A stretch of 50,010 nt of DNA from SpSt-1165 sp964391725 (GCA_964391725.1 CAYMNB010000016.1:1-50010); one strand, 5' to 3'. Shown: positions 8,367 through 17,564, counted from the first letter of the stretch. Notes: generated from the sequence alone by a model not told the origin. Numbers and translations: made by a program.

Positions 8367-8396
8367 AAAAATAGGAACAAACTCGTTCCTGTTTTT
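8367..8396. terminator. Bidirectional terminator between livF and ltaE
   Basis: AGGAAC (8373-8378) pairs with GTTCCT (8385-8390). The arms extend through a wobble pair into AAAAA (8367-8371) and TTTTT (8392-8396), so each strand reads a stem followed by a U-run. The two flanking genes converge here, which fits use in both directions. Confidence 0.75.
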
Positions 8397-8400
8397 CTTT

Positions 8401-9438
8401 TTAACGCGCCAGCAGTGCTTTGATGACAGAAACAGTTGTGTCGACGGCCTCATCATTAATCCAATAATGCGTAACCAACCGGAATACACCATCCCTCCCG
8501 CGGATGACGATTCCTTGGGCGGCACAACCGGCGATGAGCTTCTCATCGGTCAAGGTAACATCTGAATCCAAACGCATATACACCATGTTGGTGGGGGGTG
8601 GGTCATTCAAAATATGGATGCCTTTGATCTGTCCCAGCGCCTGTGCCAGGTGACGCGCGCGGGTATGGTCGTCGGTAAGGCGGTCAATCATTTCGTCCAG
8701 CGCTACCAGCCCGGCTGCTGCCAATACTCCCGCTTGGCGCATGCCACCGCCCAACATCTTGCGCACACGGCGTACCTGATCGATAAAGGGTTGTGACCCT
8801 ACTATGACCGATCCGACCGGGCAGCACAGCCCTTTGCTAAGGCAGAATGTGATTGAATCTACTTCTATGGTGAGTGCGGCTGCAGTAACAGCCTGCGCCA
8901 CCGCCGCGTTAAAAATGCGAGCGCCATCAATGTGCACCAATAAGCCGTGTTGATGAGCAAGATCCGCTGCCTTGCGAGTGTACTCAGGTGTCAGCACGGT
9001 TCCGCCACAGGCATTTTGGGTGTTTTCTAACACCAATAAGCGGGAAATGGGTGCATGGATGTCATCCGGGCGGATGGCGCTTTCGATATCATCTAATAAC
9101 AGGCTGCCATCTTCTTGATTGGGAATGGTATAGGTATGAATGCCGCCCAGGGCAGAGATGCCACCGGCTTCATACAAAAATGTATGGGCTTTGTTGCCCA
9201 TGATGACCTCGTCCCCCCGCTGGCAATGCGCCAGAATGGAAGCCAGGTTGCCCATGGTACCGGAGGGAACAAATAGGGCGGCTTCTTTTTCAAACAGTTC
9301 AGCGGATCGCTGTTCGAGGGCATTGATGGTCGGGTCTTCCCCATAGACATCATCGCCGAGGGGAGCGTGCGCCATCGCTTCGCGCATGGCGGGTGTTGGC
9401 AGAGTGACAGTATCGGAGCGCAGGTCAATGGTTTTCAT
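8401..9438 (-). CDS. ltaE: Low-specificity L-threonine aldolase
   Basis: PLP enzyme that cleaves L-threonine or allo-threonine to glycine and acetaldehyde (345 residues, usual length). It begins MKTIDLRSDTVTLPTPAMREAM, the hallmark start of the family, and continues with GDDVYGEDPT, LFVPSGTMGNLA (PLP phosphate site), HIDGARIFNAAVA and the PLP-lysine segment FCLSKGLCCPVGS, with Lys near residue 202. The start has aaggaat upstream. It is the last gene of a minus-strand series behind lspA and the pseudouridine synthase gene, after a 66-base gap, so a separate weak promoter cannot be excluded. Confidence 0.93.
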   Translation of the reverse strand: MKTIDLRSDTVTLPTPAMREAMAHAPLGDDVYGEDPTINALEQRSAELFEKEAALFVPSGTMGNLASILAHCQRGDEVIMGNKAHTFLYEAGGISALGGIHTYTIPNQEDGSLLLDDIESAIRPDDIHAPISRLLVLENTQNACGGTVLTPEYTRKAADLAHQHGLLVHIDGARIFNAAVAQAVTAAALTIEVDSITFCLSKGLCCPVGSVIVGSQPFIDQVRRVRKMLGGGMRQAGVLAAAGLVALDEMIDRLTDDHTRARHLAQALGQIKGIHILNDPPPTNMVYMRLDSDVTLTDEKLIAGCAAQGIVIRGRDGVFRLVTHYWINDEAVDTTVSVIKALLAR

Positions 9439-9504
9439 GCTATTCCTTTTGCATCAATTATTTACCCAATCATAACAGAACAGAGAAGGATGTTTTGTTT
9501 TGTT

Positions 9505-10455
9505 TCAGCGCAACTGTTGCAGGACGGCTTGTAATTCATTTGGCAGCGGCGCGGAGAAATGCCTGGGCTGGTCTTCTCCTTCCAACAGGATAACCAGCTC
9601 AGCGGCATGTAAGAATTGGCGATCAAGATCGATGGAAGAATGGCGTTTGCCATAAGTCTGGTCACCCGCTACAGGGCAGTTCATGAACTGCATGTGCAAA
9701 CGAATCTGATGGGTTCGTCCGGTGAAAATTCGTACACGCACCAGAGAATGATGCGCAAATTCTTCGATGACCTCGTATTCGCTGACGGCGTGTTTGCCTT
9801 TGCCGGCTGAAACCACTGCCATTTTCTGACGGTGGCTGGGGTCGCGGCTGACAGGCGCTTCTATGCGGCCTTTGACGGTGGGAAGATGGCCGTCAACCAG
9901 GGTCAGGTAATATTTCTCTACCTGGCGGTTTTTGAATTGTTTTTGCAGCCAACGCAAGGTGCGGTCATTTTTTGCGAACATGATCAGGCCTGAAGTGTCT
10001 TTGTCGAGTCGATGAACGACGCCCGGGCGGTACTCACCGCCGATCCCTTCTAATTCAGGGGCATGCGCCATGACAGCCTGCACCATTGTGCCGCTGGCGT
10101 GTCCGGCGGATGGGTGAACGACCATGCCGGCGGGTTTGTTAATGACAACCAGATTGTTGTCTTCATATACAATCGCGAGGGGGATGTCTTCAGCCACCAG
10201 CCCAACATCGATAATGGGGGGAATGGCGACATGGATGGTGTCACCGGTTTCCACTTTAGCGCCGGTTTTGGTGATTGTCTGCCGATTCACCTGCACATGG
10301 CCGTCTCTGATCCAGATCTGCACACGCGAACGCGAATGTTCTGGAAAACATTCGGCAAGATATTTGTCCAATCGTTGTGCTTCAGGGCCGCGATAGACGA
10401 ATTCTTTGCTCTCAGCCTGGCTGGCAGCATTATTCGATAACTGATTCAGGGTCAT
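9505..10455 (-). CDS. rluD: RluD-type 23S rRNA pseudouridine synthase
   Basis: Converts specific uridines (in E. coli helix 69 of 23S rRNA) to pseudouridine. An N-terminal S4 RNA-binding domain (RLDKYLAECFPEHSRSRVQIWI onward, about residues 30-80) is followed by the RluA-family catalytic domain: VVINKPAGMVVHPS, the catalytic HRLDKDTSGL (Asp near residue 151 from this start), GRTHQIRLH and the C-terminal FLHA segment. The gene overlaps the end of lspA. An ATG ten codons upstream (10485) would give a longer overlap; neither start has a good SD. Which rRNA site is modified (RluD versus RluC/A type) is inferred only from the S4 domain. Confidence 0.88.
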   Translation of the reverse strand: MTLNQLSNNAASQAESKEFVYRGPEAQRLDKYLAECFPEHSRSRVQIWIRDGHVQVNRQTITKTGAKVETGDTIHVAIPPIIDVGLVAEDIPLAIVYEDNNLVVINKPAGMVVHPSAGHASGTMVQAVMAHAPELEGIGGEYRPGVVHRLDKDTSGLIMFAKNDRTLRWLQKQFKNRQVEKYYLTLVDGHLPTVKGRIEAPVSRDPSHRQKMAVVSAGKGKHAVSEYEVIEEFAHHSLVRVRIFTGRTHQIRLHMQFMNCPVAGDQTYGKRHSSIDLDRQFLHAAELVILLEGEDQPRHFSAPLPNELQAVLQQLR

Positions 10456-10990
10456 GTTCCTGGCTGATTTCTGGCGCCGATTCATCGGATGCCAATTCTT
10501 CGGTTTTTTTCTTTCGGCGGTCTTTAATTTCCTCCAATACTATGCTGAGGAACATCAGCGCCACACCGATATTGATGGAGGCATCTGCCACGTTGAAGAT
10601 GGGAAATTTGCCGACAGCGACAAAGTCGGTCACATGCCCCAGGGTGATCCGGTCGATGAAGTTGCCCAGTGCACCGCCGACTTCAAAAGCCAGGGCGAGG
10701 CGCAAAAGCCACTCCTGTTGGGGAATCTGGTTGTAGAAAACGAAGATGATCACCACGATGATGATGCTGGTCACAGAGAAGAGCAAGCTGTTGCCTTGAA
10801 ACAAGCCGAAGGCAATACCGGTATTGTACCAGTGTAAAAACCGCACCTGTTCACAGATTCCGTCGATGAGGCAATGGGTTTCACCCAAGGCGAGGTTATT
10901 GCGTATCCAAAGCTTTGTCGCCTGATCAATGAGTATGATGACGGCGGTAACGATGATCAGTAATGCGTATTTTTGCCAGAATTTTTTCAA
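10430..10990 (-). CDS. lspA: Lipoprotein signal peptidase (signal peptidase II)
   Basis: Membrane aspartyl protease that removes the signal peptide from diacylglyceryl-modified prolipoproteins such as the LivK-type lipoprotein in this window. The 186-residue protein has four hydrophobic helices and the family boxes: DQATKLWI in helix 1, NTGIAFGLF, GGALGNFIDRI with the first catalytic Asp, HVTDFV, and FPIFNVADASI with the second catalytic Asp. A charged tail of about 30 residues (RRKKK then acidic) extends past the usual end and overlaps the start of the downstream pseudouridine synthase gene. Confidence 0.94.
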   Translation of the reverse strand: MKKFWQKYALLIIVTAVIILIDQATKLWIRNNLALGETHCLIDGICEQVRFLHWYNTGIAFGLFQGNSLLFSVTSIIIVVIIFVFYNQIPQQEWLLRLALAFEVGGALGNFIDRITLGHVTDFVAVGKFPIFNVADASINIGVALMFLSIVLEEIKDRRKKKTEELASDESAPEISQEHDPESVIE

Positions 10991-11029
10991 AATGCCCTCA
11001 ACGTTTTTCCTATGATGGTTATAGCTCTG

Positions 11030-11509
11030 TCAGGATGGCGGCAGAGCTTCATTATTATACATGAATTCATACCATTGGTGGATTTGTAGATGTTGAGCGA
11101 TCATTGATAGGGAAAGGTCAATGGATAGAAGGTGAGCAGGGCAGCCGCTGCGGCAGTCGCTGGCACCGAAACCGGCAAGCGGTGCAGCCACGTTCGGCAG
11201 AAGCAACAGCCTGCTGACCCATTCGCATTCCAATCGATCTGTGCCAGTTTGCCATAGAACAGCCTGGATGGTTATGTGGGGTTTTATGTAATCGAAATGC
11301 CAATGAGGGGTTGGTGAAGGTGTCAGGTGATGTTTCACCCGTGCACGGATACCGCCGCTGCCGAAGGCACTGCCAACATATACATACTTGCCAGCAGGCA
11401 GGCTCAACATGCCCAATGCGCCGACCGATATAGCGATTTTTTGTTTGAGCGGACCGTAGATGATGTAGGTGCCTTTTTGTATAGGCAGGTCATGTAAAAT
11501 GTGATTCAT
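11030..11509 (-). CDS. DUF123-type GIY-YIG nuclease-like protein
   Basis: 159-residue protein matching the DUF123 / GIY-YIG-like family: GTYIIYGPL at the start, LPAGKYVYVGSAFGSGGIRARVKHH (the YVYVGSA strand-turn and the following Arg are the GIY-YIG-like core) and HWHFDYI. The Cys-rich end (GFGASDCRSGCPAHL) matches the C-terminal metal-like motif of this family. Biochemical activity of the family is not well established to my knowledge; DNA binding or cleavage is presumed. It heads the minus-strand group followed 39 bases later by lspA. Confidence 0.8.
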   Translation of the reverse strand: MNHILHDLPIQKGTYIIYGPLKQKIAISVGALGMLSLPAGKYVYVGSAFGSGGIRARVKHHLTPSPTPHWHFDYIKPHITIQAVLWQTGTDRLECEWVSRLLLLPNVAAPLAGFGASDCRSGCPAHLLSIDLSLSMIAQHLQIHQWYEFMYNNEALPPS

Positions 11510-11593
11510 GGGTCAAATTGTTGTGCAACATTTGTTTTCGATTGCCGTATACTCATTATAGACTGAATCAATAACCAATGAATTGGAGGAAAA

Positions 11594-12274
11594 ATGCAAT
11601 CAAAAATTGATGGAACCGTGATGCAAATGTTGACCGTGCATCTTCACAAAGGTGAATCGGTCTATACTGAATCCGGCGGCATGGCGTGGATGACAGGTGG
11701 GATTGAAATGTCAACCAATACGCGTGGCGGGTTGATGAAAGGACTGGGGCGCAGCCTGGCGGGGGAGTCATTGTTCATGACTACTTACACCAGTGGGGTA
11801 GATGGCGCCTGGGTGGTATTCACACCTGAAGCACCCGGTAAGATCGTTGAGTTGGACCTGGCTCCTGGTCAGGTATGGATTGCGCAGAAAGATGCTTTTA
11901 TGGTGGCGCAGGAATCGGTTGATCTGGCAATTCACTTCCGCAAACGATTGAGCGCTGGCTTCTTCGGTGGTGAGGGATTTATCCTGCAGAAGCTAACCGG
12001 GCCCGGCAAAGCCTGGCTAGAGGTAGATGGAGAAACGGTGGAATATACCCTGCGCGACAATCAGATGCTGAAGATCGATCCGGGCCACATCGCTGCCTTC
12101 GAGAGCACGGTCACCTATGAAATCGAGACTGTGAAAGGTCTGGGCAACATTTTATTCAGCGGTGAGGGGTTGTTCCTGGCGACATTGCGCGGTCCTGGCC
12201 GCATTATTTTACAGACCATGCCTTTGAGTAGCCTGGCAGCCAAAATCGCCCGGTTTATTCCTAAAAGCGGTTAA
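11594..12274 (+). CDS. AIM24 / TIGR00266-family protein
   Basis: 226-residue beta-rich protein of the AIM24 family (bacterial TIGR00266 proteins). Evidence: an early GESVYTESGGMAWMTGGIEM segment, the repeated Gly-rich turns GGLMKGLGRSLAGESLFMTTYTS and GEGFILQKLTGPGKAWLEVDG, and GEGLFLATLRGPGRIILQTMP near the end. The last two are the paired repeat strands of the family. No catalytic residues are known and the role is undefined; some homologs were linked to membrane organisation. A good SD (ggagg) precedes the ATG. It is apparently monocistronic, with a strong hairpin just downstream. Confidence 0.85.
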   Translation: MQSKIDGTVMQMLTVHLHKGESVYTESGGMAWMTGGIEMSTNTRGGLMKGLGRSLAGESLFMTTYTSGVDGAWVVFTPEAPGKIVELDLAPGQVWIAQKDAFMVAQESVDLAIHFRKRLSAGFFGGEGFILQKLTGPGKAWLEVDGETVEYTLRDNQMLKIDPGHIAAFESTVTYEIETVKGLGNILFSGEGLFLATLRGPGRIILQTMPLSSLAAKIARFIPKSG

Positions 12275-12294
12275 TAGATTGACCGAATATTTTG

Positions 12295-12327
12295 CAGAGG
12301 CTGGCGATTGCCAGCCTCTGTTCATTT
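12295..12327 (+). terminator. Terminator hairpin between convergent genes
   Basis: CAGAGGCTGGC (12295-12305) pairs perfectly with GCCAGCCTCTG (12310-12320) around a GATT loop. On the + strand it is followed by TTCATTT, a modest U-tract; on the minus strand there is little U after it. It also touches the end of the minus-strand coiled-coil gene. Confidence 0.7.
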
Positions 12328-15010
12328 AAATGATCTCCTGACCGTTGATATCGAGATAACGCTGGGTCTGGGTAGCAACGGTCTCATTGTTCAAATCGTT
12401 GTCGAGTTGTTTGATGATGCGCAGATAGGCATCCAACGAGCTTTCACTGTTGCTGTAAGCGCGTCTTTCACGCGCAAAACGGCTGTTGTAATCCTGTAGA
12501 AGAGATTGTATTTCCCTGGAAGCGATGAAGTCATTGGCAACATCCATGGCAACCCGCTTCCACATCTCTAAGGTTTGCCGCAGAGCATTCTCCATTTGGT
12601 CGATTTTTTGGTGGTCTTTATGAATGGCGTCGGTCAAATCTGCCAGTTTTTCGTTTAAGGTTTGATAACGTTGGGCATATTGTTGGAATTTTGTGACCAG
12701 ATGTTGTGATTGATGGGGCTGGTGACAAAAATCGACCATAGACTGGTCTAACAACCGCGATTCTTTGGATACCCGCTCTACATTCAGTGCGTTTTGATCC
12801 CAGCTGGTGGTATCTATGTTGTTGGCCATTTGTTCCAGAACACTGTCGCAGTGCTGCTGTGCTTGCTGGTATTCGCGATGTGCTTTGGTCACATTGCGGT
12901 GCATGGTTTCGATTTCATTAAGATATTGATGTAGAAGATTGATAGCCTCAACGCTTTGTTCATACATCGCAGCCTGTTCTGGCAAGGCGGCGGTTTCAAA
13001 ATCGGAGATGTCTATGGATTTCGCCATAGCTTCACGGGTCTCATCCAGAATGGGATCGTTGAGTTGCGCGATTGTTTGTAGTTCATCTAACAAAGAAGTG
13101 ATTTGTGACTGTAGGGCTTGCGTTTCTTTGCGGGCTGCGGCGATCTGCTGCATGATGGCAATTTTCGCTTTGTTTTCTAATGATACCAGCCGGGCACTTT
13201 CGTCTTTGATCACATGCAGGTGGGGCGATTCCATTTTTTGCACGATGTCTTCGCTGGTTTGCAGCATTGTCTTTAGCTGCCGTTTGACTTGTTTATCAGC
13301 TGTCAGACCCATTATGTTCTGCATCTCCTCATGAACCTGTTGGGCTTTGTGGCTGGTTTGTTCCTGCTGTTTCTCCAGCGCCGTCAGTTGATCCATCTGG
13401 TTTTGCATGCCGGAGGCGATCATGTTACGCACTTTTTCGATTTCCTGCGCGGCGGTTAATAAAGGCAGCACCTCATCTTCTGAAATGGTTTGGTCGAGGT
13501 CAGGCAATTTCTCCATGGCTGTTTGCTGGATGTTTTCGATCGCCTTAATCAAGTTCATATCTTCCCAATCGGGCGGGCGGTCGTAATTATCAGGGGCGAA
13601 TCTGGTCAATGCTGCGGCTTGCTGTTTGGTTTCGTCAATCCAGGCAGTTAGTTGTTCCGTTTTCAGGCGCCTGATGAGGATGGTCAATTCAGCCTGGGCA
13701 TGCTGCAGGGTGGTTAACTCTTGTTGCAGCTTTGCCATGTCAGTGGACAAATCGTGCATAATAGCCAGTTCTTCACTGAAACGAGAAGGAGCATGCCTGC
13801 CGTCTAACTGTGCCAAAGAAGTTTTGGCGTCACTGATTGATGAGAGGATCTGGTCGGTTGTAGTTAATGTGAGCGGTAGCAATGGGTTGTTCACGAGTTG
13901 ATCAGCTGTGTCATTCAGTTGCTGCCAGTTATTTTCCACCGATTCACGCAGTTGTTGGTATTGGTTCAGGATGGCGACTGCTTCCTTACCACGATCAGGG
14001 ATCGAGTTCATTTTTTCATAAGCCGCGGCCGAAACCTCTAAGGTTTGCTCCAGTTGGCCGGGTTCCAGTTGGTTGGATACCTGGTATGCCCGGTTTAATT
14101 TCATGCGAGCGTCCTGCATCTCATACAAAAAACCTGACGGATCAAGATTTGATGGCAATCGTTTTACCGTACCTTCAGCTTGTTTGATGCTTCCTGCCAA
14201 TTGATCAATGGCAGCTTGCAGTAATTGCGCCTGCTCCAACCATCGGTGCGATTCGGTGAGGGTTTTGGTCAGTTCTGGGCGGGTTTCTTCCAGTATCTTA
14301 TGCGTTGCGGTCACATCGCGCAGGGTTTCGATGTCCATGGTTCTTGGTTGGTGCAGGGCAAGCAGGTGGGCGGGTATTTCGGTCAGTCGCTGGTGGATTG
14401 CCTGGTGTGTCCGTTTGAGTTTGCCGACTTCTTCACCCGGAAGTTTATGATCGATCAATAATTGCGTAACCTCATGCAGTTCTTCCAATTGCTCCCAGGC
14501 GGTGTGAACGTCAGCCGTCACGCGGTCTCTGATGCGAACAAGACTCTGTATCTGATCGCCCAGCAGCGTCAACTGGCGGTCAATGGTCACAGACAACTGC
14601 TCCAACTGGTTCACCTTGCGCAAGGTTTCAAACCAGTGGTAAGGGCCCAAAAGTCGGTTTTTGATATCGGGAATTGAAAATTGGTCAACCTCTTCACGCA
14701 GGCGTAAATAACGAGCCATTTCTTTCTGGCGGTTGTTGTTAAGTTGCCCCAATTGTTTTTGGATAGATTGGTACTGCTGCTCGAAAAGCGATTTTTCTTC
14801 AATTTCTTGAAACACCGCCACATGCTGCTCATATCGATTGAGGTCAATGTCGTGGGTTCTCAAGGCATTCAGGATGTCTGCCATTTTGGCTTTGGTGTTG
14901 GCACGCCAATACCTTGCGGCAATGTAGATGACAAATACAAGCAGCAAAACAATGAAGAAAATTATCGCGAGAGGCGACTCATTCATCAAAGTATAATAAG
15001 AAATGACCAT
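12326..15010 (-). CDS. Membrane-anchored long coiled-coil protein, EzrA-like architecture
   Basis: 894 residues: a short extracytoplasmic N-terminus, one transmembrane helix (about residues 14-34), a basic RYWR stop-transfer segment, and then about 850 residues that are almost wholly alpha-helical, rich in Gln, Glu and Leu with few Gly/Pro. This matches the topology of EzrA, the FtsZ-ring regulator of Firmicutes, but it is about 1.5 times longer and I see no specific motif that proves homology. The start could also be the ATG nine codons in (14986). Monocistronic on the minus strand, divergent from the isochorismatase-fold gene. Likely structural or cytoskeletal, but unproven. Confidence 0.65.
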   Translation of the reverse strand: MVISYYTLMNESPLAIIFFIVLLLVFVIYIAARYWRANTKAKMADILNALRTHDIDLNRYEQHVAVFQEIEEKSLFEQQYQSIQKQLGQLNNNRQKEMARYLRLREEVDQFSIPDIKNRLLGPYHWFETLRKVNQLEQLSVTIDRQLTLLGDQIQSLVRIRDRVTADVHTAWEQLEELHEVTQLLIDHKLPGEEVGKLKRTHQAIHQRLTEIPAHLLALHQPRTMDIETLRDVTATHKILEETRPELTKTLTESHRWLEQAQLLQAAIDQLAGSIKQAEGTVKRLPSNLDPSGFLYEMQDARMKLNRAYQVSNQLEPGQLEQTLEVSAAAYEKMNSIPDRGKEAVAILNQYQQLRESVENNWQQLNDTADQLVNNPLLPLTLTTTDQILSSISDAKTSLAQLDGRHAPSRFSEELAIMHDLSTDMAKLQQELTTLQHAQAELTILIRRLKTEQLTAWIDETKQQAAALTRFAPDNYDRPPDWEDMNLIKAIENIQQTAMEKLPDLDQTISEDEVLPLLTAAQEIEKVRNMIASGMQNQMDQLTALEKQQEQTSHKAQQVHEEMQNIMGLTADKQVKRQLKTMLQTSEDIVQKMESPHLHVIKDESARLVSLENKAKIAIMQQIAAARKETQALQSQITSLLDELQTIAQLNDPILDETREAMAKSIDISDFETAALPEQAAMYEQSVEAINLLHQYLNEIETMHRNVTKAHREYQQAQQHCDSVLEQMANNIDTTSWDQNALNVERVSKESRLLDQSMVDFCHQPHQSQHLVTKFQQYAQRYQTLNEKLADLTDAIHKDHQKIDQMENALRQTLEMWKRVAMDVANDFIASREIQSLLQDYNSRFARERRAYSNSESSLDAYLRIIKQLDNDLNNETVATQTQRYLDINGQEII

Positions 15011-15097
15011 GATAAGATTATTGTAGCATCATCTTAAAAATTTGAAGACCTAGACTTGTTGCCAAATTTCTACAAATATTACCTTACGAGGTGAAAA

Positions 15098-15811
15098 ATG
15101 TTTTCTCTACGTAAAAATGAATCTACCCACCAATTCCTGGCTTTTCTGGATGAATGGTTTGCCTCTCTGCCCACTCTCTCTTTCCCGCAAGCAGGTTGGG
15201 ACTTTCAAAAAACCGCTTTGATATCGGTTGATTTGATCTGCGGTTTTTGTGAGGAAGGACTGCTTTCTTCGCCACGCGTGGCTGCCATTGTGGAACCAGC
15301 AGTGATGTTGATGCAGTTGCTTTGGGAGCACGGGGTGCGGCATTTTGTGCTTACGCAGGACAACCACCCGCCGGAGGCAGAAGAATTTTCTGAATTTGGT
15401 CCACATTGTGTGAGCGGTACGCGTGAAGCGGAGACAGTGGATGAGATCAAACAATTACCATTCTTTGATTCGATGACGGTGATCCTGAAAAATTCCATTC
15501 ACAGCGGGATGAACACGGAGTTGCATCAGTGGTTGGAACAACATTCGCAGATTGACACCTTTGTGGTGGTGGGTGATTGCACAGACCTGTGTGTGTATCA
15601 ACTGGCGATGGATCTGAAGTTGCAGGCGAATGCACGCCAGCAAAAACGGCGGGTCATCGTGCCTGCCAACTGTGTTGATACCTACGACATGCCTGTGGAA
15701 ACAGCCAAAGAGCTTGGCGTGCTGCCGCACCCGGGCGATCTGCTGCATCAAATATTCCTCTACCATATGGCATTGAACGGGATCGAGGTCGTGAAGGAAA
15801 TCCAGCCATGA
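15098..15811 (+). CDS. Isochorismatase-fold cysteine hydrolase (nicotinamidase-like)
   Basis: 237-residue cytoplasmic hydrolase. The Asp-Lys-Cys triad of the superfamily is visible: Asp45 in ISVDLICGF, Lys131 in ILKNSIHSG and the nucleophile Cys165 in TDLCVYQLA. The TQDNHPPEAEEFSEFGPHC segment corresponds to the Zn/His region of nicotinamidases, giving a possible nicotinamide-to-nicotinate step in NAD salvage. About 40 N-terminal residues precede the core. The substrate could equally be another amide or carbamoyl compound. The SD before the ATG is gaggtg. Confidence 0.82.
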   Translation: MFSLRKNESTHQFLAFLDEWFASLPTLSFPQAGWDFQKTALISVDLICGFCEEGLLSSPRVAAIVEPAVMLMQLLWEHGVRHFVLTQDNHPPEAEEFSEFGPHCVSGTREAETVDEIKQLPFFDSMTVILKNSIHSGMNTELHQWLEQHSQIDTFVVVGDCTDLCVYQLAMDLKLQANARQQKRRVIVPANCVDTYDMPVETAKELGVLPHPGDLLHQIFLYHMALNGIEVVKEIQP

Positions 15812-15830
15812 ACACGGGGAGTGACCGATA

Positions 15831-16805
15831 TTAGCCGTTGTCTTTCAGGATTTGCTGCAGTACGGTTTCAACCGGGGTATAGGTGAACCCCAGGGTCTGT
15901 TCTGCGTAAGCACCGTCCACGATTAACCCTGCTTGCCAGGTACGGGCATAATCAATCGAGAAATTCCACAATGGCAGGCGCTTCTTTTTGTCCGCACGCA
16001 TGGTGGTCATTTGCGCTATTAATAACGCCAGCCAATCCGGCAAGGTCAACCGTGGCGGTTTGGTCCCAGTCAACTGCCAGACTTTTTGTGCGAAGTTTCG
16101 ATTCTTCAGATTTTTAGCGGCCAGCAGAAAGGTCTCGCCCACGGTGCGAGGGTTTCCTACACACAGGGCAATGGCTTCTGCCACATCCTCCATGGCGACA
16201 TATGACATATTGTGTTTGCCAAAAGAATGGAAGGGTGGCGTATTTTCTGTCAGCGGTGAGAACAGCGAACCACCCAGCGATAATCCTTCTCTGGCGATCA
16301 TCATTACAGGTTGCAGGATGGTAACAGGCAGCCCGCCTTCTTCCATGAATTTTCGCACAAAGCGTTCGCCGTAATATTTGCTGTCTGCGAAATGGCTCAA
16401 GCGCAGATCGCTATAGGTCGATTGTTCGGTGATCGGCGCACTACCGGATTTGCCATAAACCAGCGCCGAACTGAGGAATATCACTTGTTGGATTTCTTCG
16501 CGCATGGCAGCCTGCATGACTTTGACCGCGCCCGTAATGTTGATTTCGTCGTAGTGATGCGTTGAGGGTGTCCAGAAGGCATCAAAACTGGCGAGATGAA
16601 TCACCACATCACAACCTGATACAGCCTTTGTGAGGGCGGCGTCGTCCAACAATGATCCGTTCGTGACAGTGACGCCCATTGATTTCAGTGCAGAAGTGTC
16701 ACTATTTGGCGGTATCAGTGTGGATAAATGACAACCTCTTGTCTGCAATTTTGCGGCGGCAGCCAATCCGAGCGGAGTATTTGCGGCGGTAATGAATATT
16801 TTCAT
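15831..16805 (-). CDS. Atypical NAD-dependent epimerase/dehydratase (extended SDR) protein
   Basis: 324 residues with the extended-SDR layout: an N-terminal Rossmann start, DVVIHLAS, FLSSALVYG, and a C-terminal substrate domain. Two key motifs deviate. The dinucleotide loop reads TAANTPLG instead of TGATGxxG. The position of the catalytic Tyr in YxxxK is Phe139 (F-A-D-S-K143), while Ser112/113 and Lys143 are kept. The protein may bind NAD(P) weakly or act without classic Tyr chemistry. It lies 38 bases downstream of rex in the same direction, suggesting cotranscription. No specific substrate can be named. Confidence 0.8.
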   Translation of the reverse strand: MKIFITAANTPLGLAAAAKLQTRGCHLSTLIPPNSDTSALKSMGVTVTNGSLLDDAALTKAVSGCDVVIHLASFDAFWTPSTHHYDEINITGAVKVMQAAMREEIQQVIFLSSALVYGKSGSAPITEQSTYSDLRLSHFADSKYYGERFVRKFMEEGGLPVTILQPVMMIAREGLSLGGSLFSPLTENTPPFHSFGKHNMSYVAMEDVAEAIALCVGNPRTVGETFLLAAKNLKNRNFAQKVWQLTGTKPPRLTLPDWLALLIAQMTTMRADKKKRLPLWNFSIDYARTWQAGLIVDGAYAEQTLGFTYTPVETVLQQILKDNG

Positions 16806-16843
16806 AGAAATTGCCTCAGCGTTGGTTTTGCAGAAGTATATTA

Positions 16844-17488
16844 TTAATGGGAGGGATTGTTTTGTGCGGTTCGGTATGACAAGATCGCCAGTTCAACACT
16901 GAGATCCTGGTTGACCACAAAGATTGATTCAGGCACTTTAAGGGTGATTGGGGCGAAGTTCCAAATGGATTGAACCCCACCAGCAACCATCAAATCGGTT
17001 ACCTGCTGTGCCGCTTCGGTGGGGGTGGTGATGATTCCGATGGGTATTTTGTTGGCCATCAACATGTCAGCAAGATCGCTGATCGCATGAATAGTCAGTC
17101 CCGCGATTTGGTTGCCGATTTTTGCGGGGTCATTGTCAAACAACATTGTCAGGTGCAGGCCATATTGTTGGAAGCCCGGGAAATGAATCAAGGCATTGGC
17201 GAGATTGCCAACACCTGCCAGGGCGGCTTTTTTGGGCTGTGATAGGGCCAAAAAATGCTCGAGAGTGGCTGCCAGACGTTTGACATCATAACCGACACCC
17301 GGCCTTCCCTGGTCAGCAAGATAGCCTAAATCCTTGCGGACCTGGGTGGAAGGTATTTCCAGCAAGATGCCCAATTCTGTTGAACTGATTTTATGCTTGC
17401 CCACCTGCATTGCCCGCATCAATTCCCGGTAATACATGGGCAGACGTTTGAGTGTAGGGGTAGGGATATCGGACAACCTTGCCTCCAT
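16844..17488 (-). CDS. rex: Redox-sensing transcriptional repressor Rex
   Basis: Homodimeric repressor that senses the NADH/NAD+ ratio and controls fermentation and respiration genes. The 214-residue protein has the N-terminal winged-helix domain (TLKRLPMYYRELM, then ISSTELGILLEIPSTQVRKDLGYL) and a C-terminal Rossmann domain starting AALAGVGNLANALI, where the usual GAGNLG has Ala in the last Gly position. It continues with FDNDPAKIG and GIITTPTEAAQQVTDLMVAGGVQSIWNFAP, all Rex hallmarks. It is followed by the atypical SDR gene. I found no convincing Rex operator in its own upstream region. Confidence 0.93.
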   Translation of the reverse strand: MEARLSDIPTPTLKRLPMYYRELMRAMQVGKHKISSTELGILLEIPSTQVRKDLGYLADQGRPGVGYDVKRLAATLEHFLALSQPKKAALAGVGNLANALIHFPGFQQYGLHLTMLFDNDPAKIGNQIAGLTIHAISDLADMLMANKIPIGIITTPTEAAQQVTDLMVAGGVQSIWNFAPITLKVPESIFVVNQDLSVELAILSYRTAQNNPSH

Positions 17489-17564
17489 CGCGATGTCATC
17501 CTGTTAATTAGCATACCATACTTGTGGCAACAGTGTACACCGGGAAGGTTCTGTAGAGCGGTGA

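Noticed and set aside
11519..11530. Palindrome TGTTG-TG-CAACA in the divergent region, considered as a Rex site
   Set aside because: Too short and does not match the TTGTGA-type half-sites of Rex well; probably chance.
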